Program-made: the position numbers and the translations under genes
In this document: one piece after another, positions 49,725 to 59,285 of the stretch
How positions within the stretch are numbered: the stretch's first letter is position 1
Layout of the letters: every line of letters starts with the position of its first letter
The notes under the pieces: generated by a model
What the model was told of the DNA's origin: nothing
Databases searched by the model: none
Seen by the model: the letters and a program-made list of their open reading frames with translations, nothing else
Source: Butyrivibrio sp. M55
GTDB taxonomy: Bacteria > Bacillota > Clostridia > Lachnospirales > Lachnospiraceae
Length of the DNA: 64,000 bases
Direction of reading: 5' to 3'
Assembly (NCBI RefSeq): GCF_900116865.1
Contig: NZ_FPCD01000010.1
Span: 1-64,000 of the forward strand

Positions 49725-50780
49725 TTATTTTGAAATAATATCTGTATTCTTTTCGTATGCACCCGAAATATTATAATCCATAAAGGTAAACGAAGAATCT
49801 CCGTCAACCGAAATAACCACTCTGTCTACATCCGGAAGCTCAGTTGCGGTATTTACTATAGAATAAAGCGCAACCTGCACCGTGACATTATTGGACTGAG
49901 TAAGGAAGGATGAATCAAAATCAATAAAGCAAACCTTGTCCTTGATATTAACACTGTTGATCTTGGTATCCTTATTGATCGTAGGAAAAGCATCATTTGT
50001 GTTAGGACCGTTTATAAGCTGCTCAATCCTTAATTTTTCCTCGGAAATATTGCTGTTATATACAACATATCTGTATACACGTTTAAGCTTATCTCCTGTC
50101 TTGTTTGCAAAATACAGCGTGATTTCCTTTTTCTTATTCTTATTAATCTCGCTGTCAACATTGTAGATAAAATCCTCACCCTTCATAGGACCTATGGCAT
50201 TTCCCGAATGATCCTTTAAAGGTGCGGGCTCATATGGATCGTCTGTTGCCGAATCGGCATCGCCTTCGGAATTCATACGAACAGCCTCTTTTTTACCTAC
50301 ACAAAAATATACATAATCTATACCTTCAAGCTGTGTAAATGTACTTACGATAGCAGCTCTGGTAAGAACTTCTTTGGTTATTCCAAGCTTATCGTACTGA
50401 GCACCGAACTCAAGCTTAAGAACATTATTTACGTAAGTGTATCTGTTAAGCCAGGCATCTCCGACTACATCGCCATTTTTTTCGTTGGGCTTCTCTCCGG
50501 ATTCATCGCCGGATATAGGAGCCTCATACAGACTCTTTCCGGGACTCTCCTCGAGCTTTTGGACAAGCTCTGTTATCGCACCGTACATATCCTTGGTGGG
50601 ATCTGTCTTAAGTTCGTACTCAACCGGCACAATACTTGTCTCATCCGTTTTCACGTAGTAAACATTTATCTTATTGTCTACTTCGATCTTTTTTTCGCCG
50701 CATGAAACCAGAAAAGCGGATGTAAGTATGCTTGCTGCGCAAAACAATATTCTATTTTTCATAAAGCAGCTGGTTCTCAT
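49725..50780 (-). CDS. GerMN domain lipoprotein
   Basis: A 351-residue lipoprotein with signal LFCAASILTSAFLVSCG (lipidated Cys near residue 27). Two GerMN-type repeats are visible: INVYYVKTDETSIVPVEYEL to the LNRYTYVNNVLKLEFGAQYD segment, and ITLYFANKTGDKLKRVYRYV to the VCFIDFDSSFLTQ segment. GerMN domains occur in spore germination protein GerM and LpqB-like proteins beside two-component systems. Here the gene is 13 bases after the WalK-like histidine kinase gene, as lpqB follows mtrB, so it may modulate the kinase from outside. ATG at 50780 is preceded by AGAGAG. Confidence 0.88.
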   Translation of the reverse strand: MRTSCFMKNRILFCAASILTSAFLVSCGEKKIEVDNKINVYYVKTDETSIVPVEYELKTDPTKDMYGAITELVQKLEESPGKSLYEAPISGDESGEKPNEKNGDVVGDAWLNRYTYVNNVLKLEFGAQYDKLGITKEVLTRAAIVSTFTQLEGIDYVYFCVGKKEAVRMNSEGDADSATDDPYEPAPLKDHSGNAIGPMKGEDFIYNVDSEINKNKKKEITLYFANKTGDKLKRVYRYVVYNSNISEEKLRIEQLINGPNTNDAFPTINKDTKINSVNIKDKVCFIDFDSSFLTQSNNVTVQVALYSIVNTATELPDVDRVVISVDGDSSFTFMDYNISGAYEKNTDIISK

Positions 50781-50792
50781 AACATATCTCTC

Positions 50793-52307
50793 TTACTTCT
50801 GATTTGTGTAAATAAGCGGTATCTTAACGGTAAAGGTTGTTCCCTTATCCACTTCACTGTCTACATCGATAGTTCCTCTGTGCATAAGGATCGCATTTCG
50901 TACGATCGCAAGTCCAAGTCCCGTACCGCCGATCTGTCTCGATCTTGACTTCTCAACTCGGTAGAATCTCTCATAAATATGATCGAGCGACTCCTTCGGA
51001 ATACCCATACCGGTATCCATAACCTTCACAACAAAGAACTGCTGGTCGGCATCAACTTCAACCTTAACCTGACCTTTATCCTTGTTGTATTTTATCGCAT
51101 TTTCAACAAGATTCATAACAACAAGTGATATTTTTACTTCATCTATCTCTGCCGTTACTGCGCGCTTACTCTCAAGTGTAAGTTCAATGTTATGTTTAAC
51201 CGCAATAGGTCTTAATCTCTTGCAGACTATCTCAACAAGCTCGACAACATCAACACTTGTGATATTAAGATCCGCTGCTGTTTTATCCATCTTAACAAGA
51301 GAAAGAAGATCGTTGATGATCTTATCTTCTCTGTCTATCTCACTTACAATATCCACCATGAAATCTTTATAGACTTCATTTGGAACATTGTCCTGTGCCA
51401 AAAGAGAATCCGCCAGAACCTTCATGGAAGTGATAGGCGTCTTAAGCTCATGCGACACGTTGGAAACAAACTCCTGACGCGAATCGTCAAGGACTTTCAT
51501 TCGCTTAAGCAGCGCATTGAAAGCTTTGATGATCTGCTCCGTTTCAAGGAAGTTAGGTCCGATAATAGGTTCATCGGTATATCCTGCCTTAACGTCATCA
51601 ATTGCAGCCGTAATTCTGTCAAACGGCTGTAACAACGCTGCAGATACAACCGCAGCATAGACGAATATAACCAAAATAATGATGACCTCAATGGTTGTAG
51701 CTCTTCTGCTAAGAACCTCAAGAGTCGCCTCAATCGAGTCTGTCGATACACTCGTAAGGATAACTCCTCTTACAACCTCCGTAGGCTCATTCTTATCCGA
51801 TATATCACCTTCCTGAATAATAGGCGCCTGAATAATAGGGGTAACTACCTCGATAAAGCCATCATCATGGTTGTATCTGGATACCGCCCCTTTTGAGCCC
51901 TTTTTAAGACAGTTTACAACTTCTTCGGAGATAATAGTCTTACCTTCGTTGATATTGTAAGTGTCCTTAATAACTTTAAGCTCATTATTAATAACCATCA
52001 CACGTCCGTCGTAAATGGTAGTCAGCATCTCCAGCTCCGCATTTACGACTTCCGATGATGTATTTGTAAAGTACTCATTCGTAATAAGGTGATTAGCCAA
52101 AATTCTCAGCTGTGTCTGAACGCCTTTTGAATTGACATTGACAGCACGATCTTCATAACTTTGAAGGATCAGAATATGCATTATAATGCATGAAAATAAT
52201 CCTGTCAGAAATACAATTATGAAAAATCGTGCTCTTAGACTCTTTAATAGGTTACTGATCTTTAATTGTTTAAAAAAACTTAAAATCACACCAATATAAC
52301 GTTTCAT
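50793..52307 (-). CDS. sensor histidine kinase, WalK/VicK-like
   Basis: A membrane two-component kinase of 504 residues. Two helices (about 28-48 and 207-227) enclose an extracellular sensor of about 160 residues with a CACHE/sCache-like appearance. A HAMP domain follows (LLQPFDRITAAIDDVKAGYT), then HisKA with SNVSHELKTPITSMK (phospho-His near 286) and HATPase boxes NLVENAIKYN, DTGMGIPKES and GGTGLGLAIV. There is no cytosolic PAS domain, unlike classical WalK. It is 15 bases after the response regulator gene. Cell-wall control is inferred by similarity. Confidence 0.9.
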   Translation of the reverse strand: MKRYIGVILSFFKQLKISNLLKSLRARFFIIVFLTGLFSCIIMHILILQSYEDRAVNVNSKGVQTQLRILANHLITNEYFTNTSSEVVNAELEMLTTIYDGRVMVINNELKVIKDTYNINEGKTIISEEVVNCLKKGSKGAVSRYNHDDGFIEVVTPIIQAPIIQEGDISDKNEPTEVVRGVILTSVSTDSIEATLEVLSRRATTIEVIIILVIFVYAAVVSAALLQPFDRITAAIDDVKAGYTDEPIIGPNFLETEQIIKAFNALLKRMKVLDDSRQEFVSNVSHELKTPITSMKVLADSLLAQDNVPNEVYKDFMVDIVSEIDREDKIINDLLSLVKMDKTAADLNITSVDVVELVEIVCKRLRPIAVKHNIELTLESKRAVTAEIDEVKISLVVMNLVENAIKYNKDKGQVKVEVDADQQFFVVKVMDTGMGIPKESLDHIYERFYRVEKSRSRQIGGTGLGLAIVRNAILMHRGTIDVDSEVDKGTTFTVKIPLIYTNQK

Positions 52308-52322
52308 ATTTTTAGCTGTGGA

Positions 52323-53009
52323 TTATGCCTGGAAATAATATCCACTTCCCCACTTTGTTCTGATATACTGAGGCTCGCTCGGATTAGACTCAAGCTTCTC
52401 ACGAAGTCTTCTGATGTGTACGTCTACAGTTCTGGCGTCACCCTTGAAATCCCAATCCTTATTCCATACAACATCCATAAGCATATCTCTTGTATAGGGC
52501 TTTCCCGCATGTACTGCAAGATACTCTAAAAGCTCATACTCACGAACTGTTACATCGATTTCTTTATCGTTAATAAATACTCTTCTGTACTCCTGATAAA
52601 TCTTAAGGTCACCAAACTGAAGGCACTTATCATCAAGAGTAGCCTTTGCCGATCTTCTGATTATTGCCTTGATTCTGGCCTTTACTTCCAAAATATTGAA
52701 TGGCTTTGTGATATAATCGTCCGCGCCGTTTTCGAGACCAAGAATCTTGTCCATGTCATCGCCCTTTGCTGTAAGCATGATGATCGGAACATTTGAAAAT
52801 TCCCTGATCTGCTGACAAGCATCAAGACCTGACATTACAGGTAACATAAGATCAAGAAGAATGATGTCATATTTATGGTGTTTTGCCATATCAACAGCTT
52901 CTTCGCCGTCATATGCACAGTCAACCACGAAATCATCCTGCTCTAAGCTGAACTTAATTCCTTTTACAATTGTCTTTTCGTCATCAACAACCAAAACTTT
53001 TTTACTCAT
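52323..53009 (-). CDS. OmpR-family response regulator, WalR/VicR-like
   Basis: A 228-residue DNA-binding regulator. The receiver domain shows VLVVDDEKTIVKGIKFSLEQ, the phospho-acceptor in DIILLDLMLPVMSG (Asp near 53), and the switch residues MLTAKGDD and YITKPFN. The C-terminal winged helix has VTVREYELLEYLAVHAGKPY and RTVDVHIRRLREKLE, ending WGSGYYF. GGGTGG lies close to ATG 53009. Its partner is the kinase 15 bases downstream. It lies 24 bases after the comEA stop, so competence and two-component genes may be cotranscribed. Confidence 0.93.
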   Translation of the reverse strand: MSKKVLVVDDEKTIVKGIKFSLEQDDFVVDCAYDGEEAVDMAKHHKYDIILLDLMLPVMSGLDACQQIREFSNVPIIMLTAKGDDMDKILGLENGADDYITKPFNILEVKARIKAIIRRSAKATLDDKCLQFGDLKIYQEYRRVFINDKEIDVTVREYELLEYLAVHAGKPYTRDMLMDVVWNKDWDFKGDARTVDVHIRRLREKLESNPSEPQYIRTKWGSGYYFQA

Positions 53010-53033
53010 AATCCACCCATTCCTATAATTTTG

Positions 53034-53687
53034 TTATACAGTGATGTATTCTTTTATCTTGGAAAAAAGCTTGTCTTTAATACCGGATATTTTCATTATA
53101 TCTTCTATGGAATTGAATTTTCCATTCTGTTGACGGTACTTAACAATTCTCGCCGCTATGCTATCGCCTATTCCCGGGAGAGTCTTAAGTTCCTCTTCGG
53201 TAGCTGAATTAATATTAATCAATTCATAGTTAACCGATTTTACATCAACATCATGTCCGGTTTTGTCAAAAGAATTAAAATCTTCCGACAAGACATTGCC
53301 CTTTCCCTTAATCTCTTCCGTCTCTTCGAGAGTTGGAATTCTTAATTTAGCACCATCGGAAATTTCGGCTGCGAGATTGACATAAGTAGTATCAGCCTCG
53401 TCGCTAAATCCTCCGGCAGCAATAACAGCGTCATTTATCCTACTTCCAAAAGAAAGCTCATATACTCCGGGTTCGGATACTGCACCACATACATATACGA
53501 CAAGCACTTGGGAACTGCTTTCTTCCGGACTTCCGATGCTTTCCTCACCGGTACTTTCATCCGAATAAGACTCCGCCCCTTCGTCACTTATCATCTTGTT
53601 CATAACAGGCTCTGTTTCAGCCTTTGTCGAAGTGCATCCGGTCAGCAAGCAAACTATACCGAACAACACTAAAAAGATTTTTTGCAT
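53034..53687 (-). CDS. comEA: ComEA-like DNA-binding lipoprotein (SLBB plus helix-hairpin-helix)
   Basis: A 217-residue surface DNA receptor for uptake. The signal QKIFLVLFGIVCLLTGC ends in a lipobox (Cys near residue 18), so it is lipid-anchored rather than helix-anchored like Bacillus ComEA. An acidic linker leads to an SLBB domain (VYVCGAVSEPGVYELSFGS) and two C-terminal helix-hairpin-helix motifs (NINSATEEELKTLPGIGDSI; NGKFNSIEDIMKISGIKDKL). ATG at 53687 follows GGAGG. It is upstream of walR/walK/gerMN/comEC on the same strand; the 53688-53770 gap includes a possible TATACT -10 box. Confidence 0.9.
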   Translation of the reverse strand: MQKIFLVLFGIVCLLTGCTSTKAETEPVMNKMISDEGAESYSDESTGEESIGSPEESSSQVLVVYVCGAVSEPGVYELSFGSRINDAVIAAGGFSDEADTTYVNLAAEISDGAKLRIPTLEETEEIKGKGNVLSEDFNSFDKTGHDVDVKSVNYELININSATEEELKTLPGIGDSIAARIVKYRQQNGKFNSIEDIMKISGIKDKLFSKIKEYITV

Positions 53688-53770
53688 GTATCCTCCATTA
53701 CAGAGGTCCCCGCCATGCAATCTTTATTCTAGTATATATTAAGTAATTTATCAAGCTAATTTAACATTCG

Positions 53771-55462
53771 TTAATCGCCTTCTTCTGAAAGTCCGGCTGT
53801 AATAGGTTGATCGATCGGATCCTGGATAACCTGATCGTGATACTCCTGCCCCATTACCTGAGTTTTGATATTCTCGGACAATTCTTTAAGTATGGCGTTA
53901 CAATCCGCTTCCTCATCATCCCAGATCTTTGCAAAAGCAATCTCAAGCTCCATCCAGAAATTACTTGTCTGAATAGTCTTGGGCATGGAAACCGAATCAG
54001 CGTAAATATCTACGAACTTATTGATACCGTCATGTCCGTAATCAATTCCGTAATGCGCTGCAAGTTTATGTGACATTTTGTAAATATCATCTTTTTCATC
54101 CATGCAGATCATTCTTGCAAACTCTTCCGCAACATCCGGATGCTCCGAATATCCGTTAACAACAAGACAGTTCGTAACAGACATGGTTCTTGTCTTAAGT
54201 CCGTTGGGAAGCTCCGGTACAGCGGGAGCTACGGCAAACTCATAAAGTTCACCACCATCGGCAGTAATTGACAAAGGATCTTTAACCTTAAGTTCGTCAT
54301 ACTTTTTGAAAATATCGGTTGTGGCAATGGTGAACAGGATTTCTCCCTTGAGGAATCTCGTCGCCATATCATCATAAGTAATTTCTTTCGCATCAATAGC
54401 GAAGAACTGCTTAAGCTGCTGATAAATCTTCATACAGCTGATAGTGTTACCGTTATATATTGCTATATCCTGATCGATATTTTCTATGTTAATATTATCT
54501 CCGGCGTCACCACCGAGATTCATATAAGCACCCACGAAGAAATAGTTATAGAAGATATCATTGACATCCCACTCCAAGATGGATTTGATCTTATCCGGAG
54601 CTTCGTATTTTCGTGAGAAGTTGATGATATCCTGAATCGATTTGAAATCCGAAGAAAGAATATCATTAATCTCTTCGTTAACCGCTTCTGTAGAGAAACC
54701 GTCATCTTCCGGAATTTCTTCAGCTTCGGCATCTTCACCCTCGGAGTCCTCTCCCTCTTCGCCTTCGCCGCTGTTTTCCTCTCCGGCTTCATCCGAAGAC
54801 TCTTCACTTGAAGCTTCACTCGACTCTTCGCTTGCCTTTTCGGTATCCTCTGCACTTTCGGAAGAATCGCCTTCACCGGCGTTCTCATTGCTTTCTTCAA
54901 GCGCAGGCTCCTGCTCTACGGACTCTTCTTCCTGCTTTTTCTTTTCCATCTGATCCTTTGCATAGTTCTCAAGATATGTCTTGTTATATACGAGAGCACT
55001 GGTCTCAAAGTAGAAAGGATAAGCTACATATTTACCTTTGTATGTTACGGAATCAAGTGCCGCTTTCGGAAAAAGAACCTTGTTAAAAAAGCCGTCTGAA
55101 TTATCGGCTTCAAGTGCAAGGCCGGCACAATAAACTTTCTCAAGAGTATCGTTTGTGGTAACAAAAATATCGGGAAAGTTCTTGTCTTCTACAGATGCCT
55201 TATTTACTTCTTCGAGGTATTCCATTCCCGAAACAAGCTTAGGCTCAACACGAACATTCCTGTTTTTATCGGAAAATTTGACCGCCATACTCTGAAGGTA
55301 CGGAGTAATCGCATCATCCGTGTACCACACTCTTAGAGTTGTCTTATTTGAAAAAAAAGAAAATTCTTCAAATATGCTTTCATCTGAACGGGCATTAACA
55401 AAAACGCCCGCCAGCATGCATAATATTAGAACTATAGAAATAATTTTGGTTTCAAATTTCAT
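53771..55462 (-). CDS. extracellular solute-binding protein with large acidic insertion
   Basis: A family 1 binding protein, 563 residues. The signal peptide (IISIVLILCMLAGVFVNA) lacks a lipobox Cys. The N-lobe is typical: TLRVWYTDDAITPYLQSMAV, NFPDIFVTTNDTLEKVYCAG, YPFYFETSALVYNKTYLENY. Then about 85 residues (near 175-262) are nearly all Glu, Ser, Asp and Ala, before the second lobe (FLKGEILFTIATTDIFKKYD). Family members normally bind sugars, but no permease or ATPase is nearby. Its ATG overlaps the argD stop by four bases (ATGA), so it is translated with the arginine operon. The insertion seems unique and may be a flexible surface arm. Confidence 0.82.
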   Translation of the reverse strand: MKFETKIISIVLILCMLAGVFVNARSDESIFEEFSFFSNKTTLRVWYTDDAITPYLQSMAVKFSDKNRNVRVEPKLVSGMEYLEEVNKASVEDKNFPDIFVTTNDTLEKVYCAGLALEADNSDGFFNKVLFPKAALDSVTYKGKYVAYPFYFETSALVYNKTYLENYAKDQMEKKKQEEESVEQEPALEESNENAGEGDSSESAEDTEKASEESSEASSEESSDEAGEENSGEGEEGEDSEGEDAEAEEIPEDDGFSTEAVNEEINDILSSDFKSIQDIINFSRKYEAPDKIKSILEWDVNDIFYNYFFVGAYMNLGGDAGDNINIENIDQDIAIYNGNTISCMKIYQQLKQFFAIDAKEITYDDMATRFLKGEILFTIATTDIFKKYDELKVKDPLSITADGGELYEFAVAPAVPELPNGLKTRTMSVTNCLVVNGYSEHPDVAEEFARMICMDEKDDIYKMSHKLAAHYGIDYGHDGINKFVDIYADSVSMPKTIQTSNFWMELEIAFAKIWDDEEADCNAILKELSENIKTQVMGQEYHDQVIQDPIDQPITAGLSEEGD

Positions 55463-56658
55463 ATCTTCCCCAAACATGAGTCCAAAATGTCGATCATCTC
55501 GTCAACATTTTCTTTGGTTATGACAAGAGAAGGAACAAATCTGATGATCTCAGCTCCGGCATTTATCAAGATAAGTCCATTTTCAAGAGCCATATTGATC
55601 ACATCCGCAACAGGTCTGTTAAATACAAGACCCTGCATAAAACCTGAACCTCTTCTGTCCACTATGAAATCGTAGCGATCCTTAAGCTCATCAAGTCTCT
55701 TTTCGAGATAAGGTGCCACTTTATTCACATTTTCTATTATATTGTCATTGTTAAATAAATCAAGAACTTTATTAACAGCTGCGCAAGCAAGCGGGTTACC
55801 GCCGTAAGTTGTTCCATGGTCTCCTGCAACAAGAGAATTGGCCCCAACTTTCTCGGTCATAAGGAATGCACCGACGGGAACTCCGCATCCCAAAGCCTTT
55901 GCGGTTGTCATGATATCAGGCTTTACTCCGAATTTCTGCCATGCGAACATTGAGCCCGTTCTTCCCATTCCGCACTGGATCTCATCGAGAATAAGAAGGA
56001 TGTCTTTTTCATCACAAAGCGCCCTTACTTTGGTAAGGAACTCTTCGGTTGCGGGATAGATACCGCCTTCGCCCTGAACAGTCTCCATGATGATCGCACA
56101 AGTCTTGTCCGTCACGCATGAAAGAACGCTTTCAAAATCATTGAAATCGGCAAACTTAATATTTCCGATCATAGGCTCAAATGCCTCGCGGTAATGAGGA
56201 TTGCCCGTAACGGAAAGTGCTCCGAATGTCCTTCCGTGGAATGAGTGATTCATGGCAATAATCTCGTGATCCGTCTTGCCATCCTTAAGGAACGCATATT
56301 TTCTTGCAGCCTTAAGTGCTCCTTCAACAGCTTCCGCTCCGCTGTTTGTAAAAAATACTCTGTCCATGCCCGAAGCTTTCTTTATCTTCTTTGCAGCTTC
56401 GATGGCAGGCACATTGTAATAATAATTTGATGTATGAAGAATCTTGTCTATCTGCGCCTTAAGTGTATCATTGTAATCTTTGTAGTTGTAACCAAGGGCA
56501 AATACAGCGATTCCCGATACAAAATCAAGATATTTTTTTCCATCTATATCATAAAGATATACGCCCTCTCCTCTGTCGAGAACGATCTGATAACGGTTAT
56601 ATGTATGAAGCAGTGCCTTCTCGGCCTCTTCTATGTAGTTTTTCATTGTCTCACTCAT
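55459..56658 (-). CDS. argD: acetylornithine aminotransferase
   Basis: PLP class III transaminase converting N-acetylglutamate semialdehyde to N-acetylornithine in arginine synthesis. The 399 residues are of normal length. Seen: YLYDIDGKKYLDFVSGIAVF, FFTNSGAEAVEGALKAARKY, ILILDEIQCGMGRTG (PLP Asp) and the Schiff-base Lys in MTTAKALGCGVPVGAF. HGTTYGGNPLAC follows. GAGGGAGAAG precedes ATG 56658; the longer reading lacks a good RBS. It starts 13 bases after argB and overlaps the solute-binding protein start by four bases. Confidence 0.95.
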   Translation of the reverse strand: MSETMKNYIEEAEKALLHTYNRYQIVLDRGEGVYLYDIDGKKYLDFVSGIAVFALGYNYKDYNDTLKAQIDKILHTSNYYYNVPAIEAAKKIKKASGMDRVFFTNSGAEAVEGALKAARKYAFLKDGKTDHEIIAMNHSFHGRTFGALSVTGNPHYREAFEPMIGNIKFADFNDFESVLSCVTDKTCAIIMETVQGEGGIYPATEEFLTKVRALCDEKDILLILDEIQCGMGRTGSMFAWQKFGVKPDIMTTAKALGCGVPVGAFLMTEKVGANSLVAGDHGTTYGGNPLACAAVNKVLDLFNNDNIIENVNKVAPYLEKRLDELKDRYDFIVDRRGSGFMQGLVFNRPVADVINMALENGLILINAGAEIIRFVPSLVITKENVDEMIDILDSCLGKI

Positions 56659-56671
56659 TTTTGCTTCTCCC

Positions 56672-57568
56672 TCAGCTATTCTGTGCAAGTGCGTCATCAT
56701 CAGCCATGAACATGGTTCCTACACCCTTTTTGGTAAAGATCTCAAGAAGGATGCAATGAGGAATCCTTCCGTCAAGGATATGTACGTTATTAACACCCTT
56801 TCTGATAGCATCGGTGCAGTTGTTGAGCTTGGGAAGCATTCCGCCACCGATATTTCCGGAAGCGATAAGTTCATCCGCCTCAGAACATGTAAGTCTTGAA
56901 ATAAAGGATGAAGGATCCTTGATATCCTTGTAAACGCCTTCGATATCCGTAAGGAATGCAAGCTTATTGGCACCTACAGCCTTAGCGATCGCACAGGCCG
57001 CATCATCCGCATTTATATTATATGTATCAAAATTATCATCAAGTCCTATAGGCGCGATGATAGGAAGATAGTCATTGTCAAGAAGGTCAAAAAGAATCTT
57101 GGGATCTACAGAATCAACCTCTCCGACATATCCGATATCTTTTCCGTCCGAAAACTTCTTTTTTACATGAAGAAGTCCCGAATCCTTACCACTTATTCCG
57201 ATAGCCTTAACACCAAGTTCCTGAACCATTGTGACAAGCTGCTTGTTAACTCTTCCAAGTACCATCTCGGCAATTTCCATTGTCTCTGCATCGGTAACTC
57301 TGAGTCCGTTTATGAACTCAGCTTCTTTTCCGACCTTGGAAACCCATGAGCTGATAGCCTTTCCGCCACCATGAACGATGATAGGCTTAAATCCTACAAG
57401 CTTAAGAAGCGTAACATCTGTTATTACATTCTTCTGGAGTTCTTCGTTGCTCATGGCACTTCCGCCATACTTAACAACTATGATCTTTCTGTTGAATTTC
57501 TGAATATATGGAAGCGCCTCAACAAGTACTTCCGCTTTTTTTAATACATCCTGCATATCCTTATCCAT
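56672..57568 (-). CDS. argB: acetylglutamate kinase
   Basis: Phosphorylates N-acetylglutamate, the second arginine-pathway step and often feedback-inhibited by arginine. The 298 residues show the amino acid kinase fold: [80 protein letters not shown] and [18 protein letters not shown]. An N-terminal helix ([19 protein letters not shown]) of the kind found in arginine-sensitive hexameric enzymes is present, so feedback inhibition is likely. AGGAG precedes the ATG at 57568. It begins four bases after argJ. Confidence 0.96.
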   Translation of the reverse strand: MDKDMQDVLKKAEVLVEALPYIQKFNRKIIVVKYGGSAMSNEELQKNVITDVTLLKLVGFKPIIVHGGGKAISSWVSKVGKEAEFINGLRVTDAETMEIAEMVLGRVNKQLVTMVQELGVKAIGISGKDSGLLHVKKKFSDGKDIGYVGEVDSVDPKILFDLLDNDYLPIIAPIGLDDNFDTYNINADDAACAIAKAVGANKLAFLTDIEGVYKDIKDPSSFISRLTCSEADELIASGNIGGGMLPKLNNCTDAIRKGVNNVHILDGRIPHCILLEIFTKKGVGTMFMADDDALAQNS

Positions 57569-57572
57569 TTTC

Positions 57573-58796
57573 TCAGCTCCTGTAATCTGCATTTATCTTG
57601 ACATAATCGTATGTAAGGTCACATCCCCACGCGGTTGCCTGTGCATCTCCCTCGTGCATATCTACAAATACCGTGACTGTTTCTTCTTTCATGATCTTAA
57701 GTGCTTCATCCTCGTCGAAATCAAGCGGAGTTCCCTTATGGAACACTTCGATTCTTCCGGCCTTGCTCTCAAAGAATAGCTCAACATCGTTCTGATCAAA
57801 CTGCGCTCCCGAATATCCCATAGCGCATAAGAATCTTCCGAAATTCGCGTCGCATCCAAAGATCGCTGCTTTTGAAAGATTGGATCCTACGATTGCTCTT
57901 GAAAGAGTTCTCGCATCTTCCTTAGTCTTTGCATTTACAACCTTTGCTTCAAAGAGCTTGCTTGCGCCCTCTCCGTCTGCCGCCATCTTCTTGGCAAGGA
58001 ACTCGCATACATAGAAAAGAGCATTCTTAAAGGTCTCAAAGTCATCATTCTTATCTTTTATAACATCGTTTCCGGCTTTGCCGTTAGCCATGCAAAGAAG
58101 CGTGTCGTTCGTAGATGTATCGCCGTCAACCGTAATCATATTGAACGTATCCGAAACAACTTCGCTGACCGCATCCTGCAAAAGACTCTTTTCAATGGCA
58201 ACGTCCGTAGTAAGGAAAGCGAGCATCGTGCACATGTTTGGATGGATCATTCCCGAGCCCTTGCTCATTCCGCCGAGAGTTACTTTTTTACCCGCAATTT
58301 CAAAAGAAACCGCTACTTCCTTATTTACGGTATCAGTTGTCATGATTGCCTTGGATGCATCTGTTCCCGCTTCCGGGCTTCCGTCAAGAGTCTTGCTCAT
58401 CTTCTCAACTCCGGCAACAAGCTTATCTACAGGAAGCTGCATTCCGATAACTCCGGTAGATGCAACGGCAACTGTTTCGAAGTTCACGCCGAGACTCTTT
58501 TCTACAGCTTTTGCTGTAGCTTCGCAGGCATCAAAGCCCTCTTTTCCCGTACATGCATTGGCTATTCCCGAGTTAATGACAACAGCCTGCATAGGTTTTC
58601 CGGAATCAACTATCTGCTTGTCCCACTGAACACATGCGGCCTTTACAACATTGCTTGTAAAAGTTCCCGCACACACACAAGGTTCTTCCGAATAAACAAA
58701 AGCCATATCCGTTCTGTCTTTGTACTTGATGTTTGCTTCGCAGCTTGCAGCCTTGAAACCTTCTGCAGCCGTAACTCCGCCTTTAATAACTTCCAT
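57573..58796 (-). CDS. argJ: glutamate N-acetyltransferase / ornithine acetyltransferase
   Basis: Transfers acetyl from N-acetylornithine to glutamate, making the arginine pathway cyclic; bifunctional members also use acetyl-CoA. The 407-residue precursor self-cleaves before the Thr of the [10 protein letters not shown] block (about residue 190) into alpha and beta chains. Other signatures: [40 protein letters not shown] and [26 protein letters not shown] precedes ATG 58796. With argJ present no separate argA is required, though a GNAT gene lies directly upstream (15-base gap). Confidence 0.96.
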   Translation of the reverse strand: MEVIKGGVTAAEGFKAASCEANIKYKDRTDMAFVYSEEPCVCAGTFTSNVVKAACVQWDKQIVDSGKPMQAVVINSGIANACTGKEGFDACEATAKAVEKSLGVNFETVAVASTGVIGMQLPVDKLVAGVEKMSKTLDGSPEAGTDASKAIMTTDTVNKEVAVSFEIAGKKVTLGGMSKGSGMIHPNMCTMLAFLTTDVAIEKSLLQDAVSEVVSDTFNMITVDGDTSTNDTLLCMANGKAGNDVIKDKNDDFETFKNALFYVCEFLAKKMAADGEGASKLFEAKVVNAKTKEDARTLSRAIVGSNLSKAAIFGCDANFGRFLCAMGYSGAQFDQNDVELFFESKAGRIEVFHKGTPLDFDEDEALKIMKEETVTVFVDMHEGDAQATAWGCDLTYDYVKINADYRS

Positions 58797-58811
58797 ATCT
58801 CTTCTCCATTA

Positions 58812-59255
58812 TCATTTGTTAAAGATTGTAAGATTTTCTTCGTTTAAAGCATGGTCGTAATAGTTCATGTCATCTCGAAGTGTCCAGCCCATCTTCTGCC
58901 AGAACTTGTTTCCGACCGTATTTGTCACAAAAGCATTTAAGCACACCTTGTTAATCTTTTCTTTCTTAAGTGCCTCGTAGCAAAAAAGAACCATCTTTTT
59001 ACCGATTCCGTGCATTCTGTACTCTTCGCTCACGCAAACATGATAAAGACAAGCTCTTCTGCCGTCATGTCCGCAGAGGATCGCGCCGACTATCTTGTTA
59101 TCTTCTATGTCAACTGCGCTGAGTCCCGGATTTCTTTTTATAAATCTCTCTATTCCCTCTCTGGAATCGTCTATCGATCTTATTCCAAAGCCGTGGATTG
59201 ACATCCACAGAGCATAGACTTCATCATAATCATCCATTGTCATTGCACGAACCAT
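58812..59255 (-). CDS. GNAT family N-acetyltransferase inside the arginine operon
   Basis: A 147-residue cytosolic acetyltransferase. The acetyl-CoA site is seen as VCVSEEYRMHGIGKKMVLFC (R/Q-x-x-G-x-G/A with the last Gly in GIGKK), followed by VCLNAFVTNTVGNKFWQKMG, the usual RimI-like C-terminal block. It lies between argC and argJ with gaps of 30 and 15 bases, so it is cotranscribed with arginine genes. It may be an extra N-acetylglutamate synthase priming the cycle, or acetylate an unrelated amine; the sequence alone does not decide. AGGTG precedes the ATG. Confidence 0.85.
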   Translation of the reverse strand: MVRAMTMDDYDEVYALWMSIHGFGIRSIDDSREGIERFIKRNPGLSAVDIEDNKIVGAILCGHDGRRACLYHVCVSEEYRMHGIGKKMVLFCYEALKKEKINKVCLNAFVTNTVGNKFWQKMGWTLRDDMNYYDHALNEENLTIFNK

Positions 59256-59285
59256 TTATATCACCTGTTATCTTTCTGTATTTTA

